DNA from: Pelotomaculum terephthalicicum JT
GTDB lineage: Bacteria; Bacillota; Desulfotomaculia; Desulfotomaculales; Pelotomaculaceae
Direction: 5' to 3'
Length of the DNA stretch: 37,398 bases
Assembly (NCBI RefSeq): GCF_022410535.1
Contig: NZ_JAKNBL010000028.1
Span: 1 to 37,398, forward strand
Below the pieces are notes generated by a model. That model was not told the DNA's origin. It was given only the letters and a program-made list of their open reading frames with translations, and did not search any database. The translations under genes were made by a program, and so were the position numbers. Below are positions 16,700 through 24,687 of this stretch, piece by piece. The number at the start of each line of letters is the position of its first letter. Position 1 is the stretch's first letter.

Positions 16700-18397
16700 A
16701 TGGGTTCTTTAATTCAGAAAAGACAAGTTGTGGTTTTTTATTTATTTATTATAATCGTAGTTCTCTTAATTGGAAGCCTCTGGATGATTCAAATCAGGGA
16801 CGGGGGAAAATATGCCGCTATGGCTCTGGAACAGGGAAGCATTTATGTTTCCCTGGAAGATGTGTGCAGGGGAAAGATTTTGGACAGGAACCTGGTTTCT
16901 TTGACCGGTGGGCAAGAAGCTGAGAGAATTGTGGTTTTCCCTTCCATCATAGAGAAAGAGGAAGTAATCCGGGGTCTTTCAGAAATTCTTGACGTGCCGC
17001 GCACGGTCCTGGCGGGTTTGCTGAACGGCGCTCCTTGTTACCTGCCCTACCAGTTGTCGCAAGCACAGGTGGAGGCGGTAAAAGAGCGTGGTTGGAAAGG
17101 CGTGGCGGTTCTGCCGGTAAATTTTCGTTACGGGGACAGGCCGCTGGCGGCTCAAGTAACCGGCCACCTGGGAAAAATCACCTCGCGGGAAGAGTTGTCC
17201 ACATTAAGCAGTGAGAGCAATAAAGTATATCATTACGGTGATGTGGTCGGCAAAATCGGTCTTGAGTCGATGTATGAGTCTGAGTTGAAAGGTGAAAGAC
17301 CTGAGCGGTCGGCAAGAGTTTACCGCGATGCGGGCGGCAATATTTTAAACGGCTCTGTATTAACGGTGGAAGAGGGGGGCAGGGACGGCAGGCGGCAGGA
17401 TTTGGTGCTGACTATTGACGCCCGGATTCAGCAGGTTGTGGAAGATGTGATGGACAATAAGGCGATCAAAGGCGCGGTGGTAGTAATGGAGGCGGGCACG
17501 GGAGATTTGCTTGCCATGGCGGGCCGTCCGGCCTTCCACCCGGCACGGGTGGAAGATTATTTGCGGGAAGGCGGCGGGGAGCGTTTTTTTGACCGTTGCA
17601 CCGCTCTTTATCAGCCCGGTTCTATTTTTAAAATTGTGGTTGCCGCGGCTGCCCTGGAGGAAGGTGTTGCCGGCACCGACAGCTTGTTTACCTGCGGCGG
17701 GACAAAAGATAATTTAATTCATTGCTGGAATGACGCGGGGCACGGCAGCATTACTTTTTCCCGCGCTTTTGCCGAATCGTGCAATCCTGCTTTCGCCAGG
17801 GTAGGTTTAAGTCTGGGCGCGCAAAAAATAATTGGGTATGCCGGAAAGCTGGGTTTGGACAACCAGTCTGTCACAGGCTATCCGGTGACACCCGACCCGC
17901 GCCAGGATTTGAGCCTGATTGGAGAGCCTTACAATTTGGTAAACAGCAGTGTCGGCCAGGGGCCTGTGCTGGTTAGTCCCGTCCAAGTCACGGCTATGGT
18001 GAACGCGGTTGTTTCCGACGGTGTTTACCGGGTGCCGCGTCTTGTAAAAGAAGTACGTAAAAGCAGCGGAGGGGCGGCCGAAGAATTTGCCTCAGACGCC
18101 GGCCGCCAGGCAATCCGGCCTGATACCGCCGCTGTGCTGCGCGATTTATTGGAACTGGCAACTGACGAAGGCGCCGGGAAAGAAGCCTCTGTGCCGTTCT
18201 ATGGAAGCGCCGGCAAGACGGGATCGGCGCAGACCGGCAACAGTAAACAATCGGTGAACGCCTGGTTTACCGGCTACGCCCCGCGGGTCAATCCCCGCTA
18301 TATTGTCACCGTTTTGGTTGAAGACGGCGCCAGCGGCAGTGAATCGGCGGCGCCTGTTTTCAGGGAAATAATGGAACAGATTTTGCGTTTTGATTAA
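16700..18397 (+). CDS. Class B penicillin-binding protein (transpeptidase)
   Basis: A 565-residue membrane-anchored D,D-transpeptidase that crosslinks peptidoglycan. One N-terminal transmembrane helix (about 10-30) precedes a dimerisation/pedestal domain (about 50-215, with GKIGLESMYESELKG). The transpeptidase domain carries all three active-site motifs: SIFK with the acyl Ser308 and Lys311, SCN at 360-362, and KTG at 506-508. No PASTA domain follows, so it is of the shorter PBP2/SpoVD-without-PASTA kind; a division, elongation or sporulation role cannot be assigned. AGGA precedes the ATG. It follows a terminator, so it has its own promoter. Its stop overlaps by 4 bases the stop of the convergent glutaredoxin gene. 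Confidence 0.94.
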   Translation: MGSLIQKRQVVVFYLFIIIVVLLIGSLWMIQIRDGGKYAAMALEQGSIYVSLEDVCRGKILDRNLVSLTGGQEAERIVVFPSIIEKEEVIRGLSEILDVPRTVLAGLLNGAPCYLPYQLSQAQVEAVKERGWKGVAVLPVNFRYGDRPLAAQVTGHLGKITSREELSTLSSESNKVYHYGDVVGKIGLESMYESELKGERPERSARVYRDAGGNILNGSVLTVEEGGRDGRRQDLVLTIDARIQQVVEDVMDNKAIKGAVVVMEAGTGDLLAMAGRPAFHPARVEDYLREGGGERFFDRCTALYQPGSIFKIVVAAAALEEGVAGTDSLFTCGGTKDNLIHCWNDAGHGSITFSRAFAESCNPAFARVGLSLGAQKIIGYAGKLGLDNQSVTGYPVTPDPRQDLSLIGEPYNLVNSSVGQGPVLVSPVQVTAMVNAVVSDGVYRVPRLVKEVRKSSGGAAEEFASDAGRQAIRPDTAAVLRDLLELATDEGAGKEASVPFYGSAGKTGSAQTGNSKQSVNAWFTGYAPRVNPRYIVTVLVEDGASGSESAAPVFREIMEQILRFD

Positions 18398-18627
18398 TGA
18401 AGCAGCTTTTCCAATTCGTTACGGTTAAAACCTACCACTACCTGGCTGCCCATAGTTATTGTCGGCACGGCCATCCGCCCGGTTTTCCTGATCATTTCAT
18501 CCCGGGCGCGCGAGTCCGCCGCCACGTTGATTTCTTTGTAATTCACGCCCTTGTCTGAAAGAAACTCTTTCACATGGGTGCAATGGGGTCAGGTGGGTGT
18601 TGTGTAAACGGTTACTTCTTTTTCCAT
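18394..18627 (-). CDS. Selenocysteine-containing glutaredoxin-like protein (YruB type)
   Basis: A 77-residue thioredoxin-fold protein that ordinary gene calling misses because codon 13 is TGA (18589-18591). Read through as selenocysteine it begins MEKEVTVYTTPTUPHC, so U replaces the first Cys of the CxxC redox motif. The rest is normal for the family: KEFLSDKGVNYKEINV, the cis-Pro loop RMAVPTI, then GSQVVVGFNRNELEKLL. GGAGGG lies properly before ATG 18627. No frame disruption exists other than this TGA, and a SECIS-type hairpin follows it. Upstream, TATAAT on this strand at 18679-18684 is a candidate -10 without a clear -35. The predicted role is thiol or selenol redox exchange in the cytoplasm. 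A nonsense-mutated pseudogene is the alternative. Confidence 0.82.
18548..18578 (-). promoter_or_regulatory. Bacterial SECIS-type hairpin of the glutaredoxin gene
   Basis: On the - strand, TGAAAG (18572-18567) and CTTTCA (18561-18556) pair around the loop AGTTT; one further A-T pair would leave GTT as loop. An outer CCC (18578-18576) can pair with GGG (18550-18548). The loop begins 22 bases after the TGA and has a G within its first two bases. Both match the known bacterial SECIS rules: a short stem, a G at the loop start, and roughly 16-37 bases from the UGA. The hairpin is inside the coding sequence, as expected for SelB. Confidence 0.72.
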
Positions 18628-18775
18628 GTGTATCCCTCCAGTATTCTTTCTTATTAGTTTTCGATAAATGCAATGAGGATTATACGCAATATTTCTGACA
18701 ATTGCTGCAAGTGTGTCATAGAGTATGTCATGGGGACGGTTCTTGAAGGGATCAATTCGGAAGTTTACCCGTAAA

Positions 18776-18814
18776 AAGGCTCAACTATCAGGTATTAGCT
18801 AATAGTTGAGCCTT
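18776..18814. terminator. Strong 13-bp hairpin in the intergenic island
   Basis: AAGGCTCAACTAT (18776-18788) and ATAGTTGAGCCTT (18802-18814) are perfect inverted repeats around a 13-base loop. It lies between the glutaredoxin gene and a - strand gene remnant. There is no T run on the + side; on the - side the stem is followed by TTTTAC, so it could end - strand transcription from the methyltransferase/remnant side. It could also be an element end. Confidence 0.5.
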
Positions 18815-18900
18815 AACAATCCCAATGTGAAAGCCCTATAGGCAAAATTTTTGATTGGCCTAGAAGAACGAAGTCGCGGCCACTGTAGAGCTACGGGATT

Positions 18901-19128
18901 TCATTTTTTTATTATTACCTTTTGATATTTGACCTTCTTGAATTTACTGTCTGATTTTGACAAAAACTTTGGAAGTATATGCATCAAAAATCGCCGGATG
19001 AATTCAACGCCTTTTAGCGTTAGAAGTCCTTGTCTGGCCGCGATTTTATACCAGTCTTTTTCGTAGTACTGATTGAGAAACTCCGGAAAAGCTTTAGATT
19101 CTGGTATTCTTGGGTACTTCCATAAAAC
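18901..19128 (-). pseudogene. C-terminal remnant of an unrecognised gene
   Basis: An open frame of 75 codons with protein-like composition and no start codon at its head: a TAA (19129-19131) lies directly upstream and TGA ends it. The translation includes YPRIPESKAFPEFLNQYY and EKDWYKIAARQGLLTLKG, then a basic tail ending QKVIIKK. I do not recognise the family. The mix of aromatic and charged residues looks like a true protein C-terminus rather than a random frame, as in enzymes of polysaccharide clusters. It lies about 140 bases downstream of the methyltransferase on the same strand. Most likely it is the tail of a gene lost by deletion. Confidence 0.45.
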
Positions 19129-19268
19129 TTAAGCAGGTTTTGACGCATACATTGCTTTAGGCAGTACAGATATTATCACGGAATTTTCTTGACAATAACT
19201 TTACAGGAATAAAAAACTTCTTAGAACAATTGTTGTGTATCGACTAAAATATTGGTTTTACAAAAAAT

Positions 19269-20081
19269 TTATTTCTGTGCAGTTAAAGACCAGCCGAAAG
19301 GGTAATCTTTTGCTCTATCAAATCGATCAATGAAAAGAAAAGAAATTTGAATTAGACGAACTATTAATAAGCAAATTACCTTTAACGGTAAAAAAATAAT
19401 ACCTTTAAATCGCAATTTTCCAGTTCTAATACCAGCTCCCGGTATAAAAGATAGGATCTTGGGAATTTCATATGCCCATCTTGTAAACATGCCTCCAAAC
19501 GGTGTTATTGTAATTTCATCAAATCCAGCGTCCTTACATATGGATTCCAATCCAAATGAAGTGAATCTATAAAAATCATATGGTACTTGATGTTCCTTAT
19601 GGGCCATTGGTGCAGTTAGAAAAAGTTTCCCACTAGGTTTTAATACGCGGTACAATTCTTTTACTGCTTCACCAGGTCTTTCCAGATGCTCCAATACTTG
19701 AGTGCAGAGGATAGCTTCAAACGATGAATCATCAAATGGAAGATCGTCCAAGGGCGCTATGTAATCCAAGTTATGATAATTCCATTTCTCCTCTCCAACT
19801 GCCAGATCAACTGAAATATATTTGCAGTGTGAAAAGAATTTTTTATAAGCACATTCTCCCGCTCCGGCATCTAATATGATTGTTCCATAAGGGAGGATTT
19901 CCGAAACCGTTTTTACAAATCTTGTAACATGCCATCTGCCAATATCTTTCATCTTTGGTTTATTTATAAAATCTTCATTTAACTCATTAAATTGTGCACC
20001 TGTTAAAGAAAAATCCGGTTTCTCAATAGTATCTTCAGGCAACTTGAGCATAGAGCTGATAGTATCATCGCGAGAAGTCAT
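19269..20081 (-). CDS. Class I SAM-dependent methyltransferase
   Basis: A 270-residue methyltransferase of the type-11 domain class. Motif I is IILDAGAGECAYKKFF, motif II YISVDL, and the later LPFDDSSFEAILCTQVLEHL with LYRVLKPSGKLFLTAPM is typical of enzymes near polysaccharide genes. The YDFYRFTSFGLESICKDAGF segment also fits that group. The C-terminus (about 215-250) is hydrophobic and may touch the membrane. GGAGTAAG before ATG 20081 decides that start over ATG 20099. The gene is clearly richer in A and T than the genes around it and lies between two glutaredoxin copies, both signs of recent arrival. The substrate is unknown; a sugar or lipid-linked glycan is plausible. Confidence 0.88.
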   Translation of the reverse strand: MTSRDDTISSMLKLPEDTIEKPDFSLTGAQFNELNEDFINKPKMKDIGRWHVTRFVKTVSEILPYGTIILDAGAGECAYKKFFSHCKYISVDLAVGEEKWNYHNLDYIAPLDDLPFDDSSFEAILCTQVLEHLERPGEAVKELYRVLKPSGKLFLTAPMAHKEHQVPYDFYRFTSFGLESICKDAGFDEITITPFGGMFTRWAYEIPKILSFIPGAGIRTGKLRFKGIIFLPLKVICLLIVRLIQISFLFIDRFDRAKDYPFGWSLTAQK

Positions 20082-20245
20082 TAATCTTACTCCAATCATT
20101 CAATTACTTTTTTGATATGTGAATATATCAGAGACCTGCCTAAAATTATAGAACTATTTTTAATTCATCATTTACTATATATGAAAAATATGAATCATTA
20201 GTGCTATGTCTATCTATTGGTACCTATTGGAATATATGTATGGTA

Positions 20246-20282
20246 ATAACAGAAGGCCACCATTAGATGGGCCTTCTGTTAT
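20246..20282. terminator. Strong 13-bp hairpin at the end of the glutaredoxin remnant
   Basis: ATAACAGAAGGCC (20246-20258) and GGCCTTCTGTTAT (20270-20282) are perfect inverted repeats with an 11-base loop. The hairpin covers the last codons of the - strand glutaredoxin remnant, so it probably once ended that gene or the transcript coming from the right. No long T run follows on either strand. Confidence 0.5.
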
Positions 20283-20345
20283 GAAAGAGTTTATCCAGTT
20301 CATTACGGTTATAACCTACTACAACCTGGCTGCCCTTAAGGAACG
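20263..20345 (-). pseudogene. Decayed 3' end of a second glutaredoxin-like gene
   Basis: The - strand translation reads GSQVVVGYNRNELDKLFH, against GSQVVVGFNRNELEKLLH at the end of the selenocysteine-containing gene at 18394-18627. DNA identity is clearly visible over about 45 bases, with scattered differences. Upstream the similarity stops at once (FLK replaces the expected PTI cis-Pro segment), so the catalytic half is gone. The frame then continues a few codons into the hairpin before TAA. The copy has the same orientation as the intact gene, 1.9 kb away. Confidence 0.7.
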
Positions 20346-20427
20346 TATTTTTGTTTCTGGCAATAATTAGGCAAATATTTATCAATTGTAAAGGCCGGCT
20401 TTATTTTTGACCTGCCGACAGTATTAG

Positions 20428-20465
20428 TACTGCGAACCGACCACATGCGGCGTGGTATCGCAGTA
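20428..20465 (+). promoter_or_regulatory. Two-part hairpin in the leader of the polysaccharide operon
   Basis: TACTGCGA (20428-20435) and TCGCAGTA (20458-20465) pair perfectly. Inside them CCAC (20441-20444) pairs with GTGG (20452-20455), closing a 7-base loop. The structure is about 90 bases before the first gene of the polysaccharide operon and is not followed by a T run, so a simple terminator is unlikely. A processing site or an antitermination target (for example for a LoaP/NusG-like factor, known from Firmicute polysaccharide operons) is possible; this is inference. Confidence 0.45.
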
Positions 20466-20553
20466 ACCTTTTCTGCCGCCTTCCCATATCATGCTTTAGG
20501 TGTATTTTTGGCAAAATAGAAGCATTTGGCTTGGGCTGAAAAGAGGTAAAACT

Positions 20554-21972
20554 GTGGCAAGCAAGGCTGAGCCTGTTTTAATAATCGGCGCCGGGGTGGC
20601 GGGAGGAGTTGTGGCTGATGTTCTTAGCCAAAGTCAAAGCAATGATTTAAAACCAGTTGGTTTTATTGATGATGATCTCAAAAAACAAAAATTAGTATTG
20701 CATGGTTTGCCGGTTTTAGGAACCAGGAATGACATCCTGGCGATTGTTCACCGTTATGATATTAAAAAAATTATCATCGCGATACCTTCAGCGTCCGGCC
20801 GCGTTATCGGCCAGATCATTGAAAAATGCCATCAGAGCAAGGCTCATTTAAAAATCCTGCCGGGTTTTTACGATCTGATTACAGGAAAGATAAAAATCAG
20901 CAAAATCAGGGATATTGAGGTAAGCGACCTGCTTGACCGGGAGCCGGTAACGCTGGATGTGGAGCGGATAGCCGGATATCTGACCAACCAAAGCGTGCTG
21001 GTTACCGGCGCCGGTGGCTCTATCGGCTCCGAACTAAGCCGTCAGGCTGCGAAATTTGCTCCAGGACAATTAATTTTGCTGGGACGCGGAGAGAACAGCA
21101 TCTATGAAATTGAACTTGAGTTAAGGGAAAATTTTCAGGGCTTACAGCTCATCCCTGAAATAGGCGACATTAAAGATCGATCGCGCATGAGGCGGTTATT
21201 TGACAAACACAGGCCTGACGTGGTATTTCACGCTGCCGCCCATAAGCATGTTTCATTTATGGAACAGTGCCCGGAAGAGGCGGTAAAAAATAATATTACC
21301 GGCACGAAAATATTGGCCGAATCGGCCTGCCGGGCCGGTACCGGTATCTTTGTCCTGATCTCGTCGGATAAAGCAGTAAACCCCACCAGCATTATGGGAG
21401 CCTCAAAACGTGTGGCGGAAATGATTGTGCAGAGGATGAACGGCAGGGGGAAAACTCGTTTTGTCGCTGTTCGTTTCGGCAATGTTTTAGGGAGCCGGGG
21501 CAGTGTGATCCCTTTGTTTAAGAGGCAAATTGCCCGGGGCGGTCCGGTCACCGTTACCCATCCCGACATGGAGCGTTATTTTATGACTACCGTTGAGGCG
21601 GCGCAGTTGGTTATCCAGGCCGGTGTTCTGGCCAAGGGCGGAGAGATCTTTATTCTGGATATGGGTAATCCGGTGAAAATTCTTGATTTAGCTAAAAAGC
21701 TGATTAGTCTTTCAGGTTTTGAGCCTGAAAAAGACATACCGATCCGGTTTACCGGCATTGGCCCAGGTGAGAAATTAGTTGAGCAACTGGTAGGTGAGGG
21801 TGAGAAAACCATACCCGCCGGGCATGAACGTATTTTTGCCGTATCCGGGTGCGGGCAAGACTTTGACCTTTTGGAGGCCTCTCTCTATGTTCTGGAAAGT
21901 CCGGGCTTTTCTTTCCGGGAACATGAAATAATTGTTTTATTGCAAAAATTAATTCCTGATTTTAGAAAATAA
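20554..21972 (+). CDS. CapD-like NDP-sugar dehydratase/epimerase lacking the membrane domain
   Basis: A 472-residue nucleotide-sugar enzyme of the CapD/PglF/FlaA1 class, which usually makes 4-keto-6-deoxy sugars from UDP-HexNAc. A first Rossmann domain (PVLIIGAGVAGGVVADVL, about 7-24) is followed by the dehydratase Rossmann domain from about 149 (VLVTGAGGSIGSELSRQA). That domain has FHAAAHKHVSFME, SSDKAVNPTSIMGASK and GGEIFILDMG. Met stands where classic SDRs have Tyr, as is usual for the large dehydratases. Full-length relatives have about 130 more N-terminal residues with four transmembrane helices; here they are absent. AGAGGT lies 6 bases before GTG 20554, so a soluble product can be made. 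It is the first gene of the + polysaccharide operon. Confidence 0.9.
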   Translation: MASKAEPVLIIGAGVAGGVVADVLSQSQSNDLKPVGFIDDDLKKQKLVLHGLPVLGTRNDILAIVHRYDIKKIIIAIPSASGRVIGQIIEKCHQSKAHLKILPGFYDLITGKIKISKIRDIEVSDLLDREPVTLDVERIAGYLTNQSVLVTGAGGSIGSELSRQAAKFAPGQLILLGRGENSIYEIELELRENFQGLQLIPEIGDIKDRSRMRRLFDKHRPDVVFHAAAHKHVSFMEQCPEEAVKNNITGTKILAESACRAGTGIFVLISSDKAVNPTSIMGASKRVAEMIVQRMNGRGKTRFVAVRFGNVLGSRGSVIPLFKRQIARGGPVTVTHPDMERYFMTTVEAAQLVIQAGVLAKGGEIFILDMGNPVKILDLAKKLISLSGFEPEKDIPIRFTGIGPGEKLVEQLVGEGEKTIPAGHERIFAVSGCGQDFDLLEASLYVLESPGFSFREHEIIVLLQKLIPDFRK

Positions 21973-21995
21973 TCACTTGGGACGGTGTCTTCCGA

Positions 21996-23342
21996 ATGGC
22001 GGAATACAAAGAGCAAGGGGAACACCCGGGGAAACAATTAATAGAAAAAATAAACAGCCGGTCAGCCGAAGTGGCGGTAATCGGCCTTGGTTACGTTGGC
22101 CTGCCGCTGGCGGTTGAACAGGCCAAAATCGGATTTTCAGTGATGGGCATAGACAAAGATATAGAAAAGGTGGAACAGATAAACAACGGTGAAAATTATA
22201 TTCAGGACGTTTCTGAAAATGACCTGCGAGCCCTGGTTAAAAATGGTAATTTGGCCGCGCATCACCGTTTTGATCTGCTTAATGAAGCCGACATAATCAT
22301 CATTTGCGTGCCGACTCCTTTAAAATCAATGAACCAGCCGGATCTTTCCTACGTTGTTTCGGCAACGAGGGAAATAGCCGGCCGGCTCAAAACAAATCAG
22401 CTAATTAGCCTGGAAAGCACTACTTTTCCGGGAACAACCCAGGAAGTGGTTCTGCCTATTCTGGAATCAACAGGCCACACTGTCGGCAAGGACTTTTTTT
22501 TAGCTTTTTCCCCGGAAAGGGTTGACCCCGGCAACAAGCGTTATACCACCAGGGATATCTCGAAAGTGATCGGTGGAGTCACTCCCATGTGCCGGGACGT
22601 GGCCTGCGCTTTTTACAGCCAGAGCATGAAGCAGGTGGTACCGGTATCGTCCCCTGCCGCCGCGGAAATGACCAAAATATTCGAAAACACCTACCGGTCG
22701 GTCAACATTGCCCTGGTTAACGAGTTCATGATTCTCTGCGACAGGATGGGTCTTGATATTTGGGAGGTTGTGGATGCTGCCGCCACCAAGCCCTTTGGCA
22801 TTCAAACCTTTTACCCGGGGCCAGGTGTAGGGGGGCACTGTATACCAGTTGATCCGGTTTATCTGGCCTGGAAGGCTAAAGACTACGGCTTTTACACTCG
22901 TTTTATCGACCTCGCCGGAGAAATAAACATGCAAGCGTCAGAGTATGTTGTTCAGAAATTAGCCGCCATCCTTAATAAGCAAAAAAAATGTTTGAATGGA
23001 GCGAGAATATTAGTCCTTGGTGTTGCTTATAAAAAAGATATTGATGATATAAGAGAATCCCCGGCATTGAGAATTATTAATTTTCTTCAGCAAAACCATG
23101 CTGAAGTTGTCTACCATGATCCTAACGTGCCAAAATTCCAGCTTTCCGGTGAGCATGAAGGATATATGCAAAGCTTGAATCTTACAAGGGAAGAAATAGC
23201 CGGGGCGGATTGTGTGTTAATTCTAACTGATCATTCTAGCATTGATTATCAATGGGTTGCTGAGCACGCCAGGCTTATTTTGGACACGCGCAACGCGACT
23301 AAAAATGTACGGAAAGGAAAAGACAAAATAACAAAAATTTAA
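21996..23342 (+). CDS. UDP-sugar 6-dehydrogenase (UDP-HexNAc type)
   Basis: A 448-residue NAD-dependent nucleotide-sugar dehydrogenase that oxidises C6 to a uronic acid in two steps. The N-terminal NAD site is VAVIGLGYVGLPLAVEQ (about 26-42). FSPERVDPGNKRY resembles the UDP-N-acetylglucosamine/galactosamine branch (WbpA, WbpO, TviB). The catalytic Cys, about 282, is in GPGVGGHCIPVDP. The C-terminal domain has VLGVAYKKDIDDIRESPAL. Length fits. It lies 23 bases after the CapD-like gene, so the pair probably supplies modified amino-sugar precursors. The exact sugar is inferred only from resemblance. Confidence 0.92.
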   Translation: MAEYKEQGEHPGKQLIEKINSRSAEVAVIGLGYVGLPLAVEQAKIGFSVMGIDKDIEKVEQINNGENYIQDVSENDLRALVKNGNLAAHHRFDLLNEADIIIICVPTPLKSMNQPDLSYVVSATREIAGRLKTNQLISLESTTFPGTTQEVVLPILESTGHTVGKDFFLAFSPERVDPGNKRYTTRDISKVIGGVTPMCRDVACAFYSQSMKQVVPVSSPAAAEMTKIFENTYRSVNIALVNEFMILCDRMGLDIWEVVDAAATKPFGIQTFYPGPGVGGHCIPVDPVYLAWKAKDYGFYTRFIDLAGEINMQASEYVVQKLAAILNKQKKCLNGARILVLGVAYKKDIDDIRESPALRIINFLQQNHAEVVYHDPNVPKFQLSGEHEGYMQSLNLTREEIAGADCVLILTDHSSIDYQWVAEHARLILDTRNATKNVRKGKDKITKI

Positions 23343-23367
23343 GGGGGGAAGGATCAAGATTTTTGTT

Positions 23368-24660
23368 GTGTTTTTAATACTAATAGGGGTTGCCGCTGGT
23401 GTTCTTACGGCCGGGAATATGCTGGTAATACCGCTTTGCTTGATATTCGGCGCTGTTATTTTATACTTAGCCGGAGCGCATCAGGTCCCGGCGCCTGATC
23501 GAAAATTTTTATTCAAACTGGCGCTGGGCGCGCTTTTAGTCAGGTTGCTTTTTATTGTGGCGACGCACAGCTTTGATACAGCTTTTATCAGCTATGTCAA
23601 TACTTCAGACGCGCTTTATTATGAGTACATGGGCCGGCTGATTTCCGATACCTGGCATGAAGGCGAAAGCATAGTAATAAACAAAGCCAACTACGGTTAT
23701 TTATACTGGAACGGTCTGTTTTATTTCCTGGCGGGATTTAAGCCGGACCTGCTCCGTGTATTAAACAGCATTGCGGCTATTGGTACAGGGTTATGCCTGT
23801 ATTTTATTTCTCTGAAGCTAAGCGGAGCGAGGGCGGCCAGGATCAGCTTTGTTCTTGCTGCTTTTTTCCCTTCGGCAATTCTCTGGTCAAGTTTAAATTT
23901 GAAAGACAGTTTAATAATTTTTTTAATTACCCTAATCGTTAAGCAAAACCTTGAGCTGATGGAAAGGTTTAAGATCGGAAAAGTGCTGTTTATGTGCCTG
24001 CTGCTGATGGCGCTGGTCTCGCTCCGGTTTTACGTGGGGATATTGCTGGCCATTTGTATCAGCGTTTCGTACATTTTTACTGCTACCAAATTTCTTTGGT
24101 GGCAGAGGTTTGCTTATACACTGGCGATCTTTCTAATTGCCGGGCTTGCTTTGCAGCAAATGGGATATGGTTTTTTGGGAACGGATTATATCCTCAGCCA
24201 GAGTATTGAAACAATCGGGGAGCAGCACCAAAAAGGAGCTTACGGCGAGGCTGCTTTTGCCGGAGAAGTAGCTTTTAACAGTTATGCCGACGCTCTAAAA
24301 TATTTGCCTGTCGGGATATTCTACTTCCTTTTTGCACCTCTGCCATGGCAGTCCGTCGGCCAAATACGTATTATCGCAGTGCCGGAAATGATATTCTTGT
24401 ATATTTCATACTACTATTTTATTAGAGGAGCAAAACAACTCTGGCGGCATCAGCGGGGCGCCTGTTTGTTCTTCCTGCTCGTAATTGTATTCTTCGGATT
24501 TATTTACAGCCTTGGTTCTTCCAATATGGGCGGCCTTTATCGCGTTCGCCTGCAAGTAATAATGATAGCTTTTATTTTAATCAGTGAAGGCATGCAAGGG
24601 AGCTGGACTTTAACAAGAATATTCGGCCGCCTGGTTAAAAGAAAGTCGATTACTGGCTGA
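23368..24660 (+). CDS. Multi-pass membrane protein, GT-C/family 39 glycosyltransferase-like
   Basis: A 430-residue integral membrane protein with about ten hydrophobic segments. The first outer loop has NTSDALYYEYMGRLISD, recalling the acidic catalytic loop of GT-C enzymes. FFPSAILWSSLNLKDSLIIF is characteristic of family 39 (PMT/ArnT-like) transferases, which use lipid-linked sugars. A role as the missing Wzy-like polymerase cannot be excluded. The GTG at 23368 is 14 bases from GGAAGGA; an ATT at 23359 would be better spaced, so the start is uncertain. It lies just after the dehydrogenase and directly abuts the next glycosyltransferase. Confidence 0.65.
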   Translation: MFLILIGVAAGVLTAGNMLVIPLCLIFGAVILYLAGAHQVPAPDRKFLFKLALGALLVRLLFIVATHSFDTAFISYVNTSDALYYEYMGRLISDTWHEGESIVINKANYGYLYWNGLFYFLAGFKPDLLRVLNSIAAIGTGLCLYFISLKLSGARAARISFVLAAFFPSAILWSSLNLKDSLIIFLITLIVKQNLELMERFKIGKVLFMCLLLMALVSLRFYVGILLAICISVSYIFTATKFLWWQRFAYTLAIFLIAGLALQQMGYGFLGTDYILSQSIETIGEQHQKGAYGEAAFAGEVAFNSYADALKYLPVGIFYFLFAPLPWQSVGQIRIIAVPEMIFLYISYYYFIRGAKQLWRHQRGACLFFLLVIVFFGFIYSLGSSNMGGLYRVRLQVIMIAFILISEGMQGSWTLTRIFGRLVKRKSITG

Positions 24661-24687
24661 TTGCTGAAGATATGGAGGCACAAAGAG

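Noticed and set aside
18727-18750. A short phrase, TGGGGACGGTTCTTGAAGGG, resembling the ends of IS200/REP-type elements common in this bacterial group
   Set aside because: No transposase, second end or target duplication could be found nearby, so it is at most a trace.
19189-19211. TTGACA at 19189 on the + strand as a promoter
   Set aside because: No acceptable -10 follows and no + strand gene begins there.
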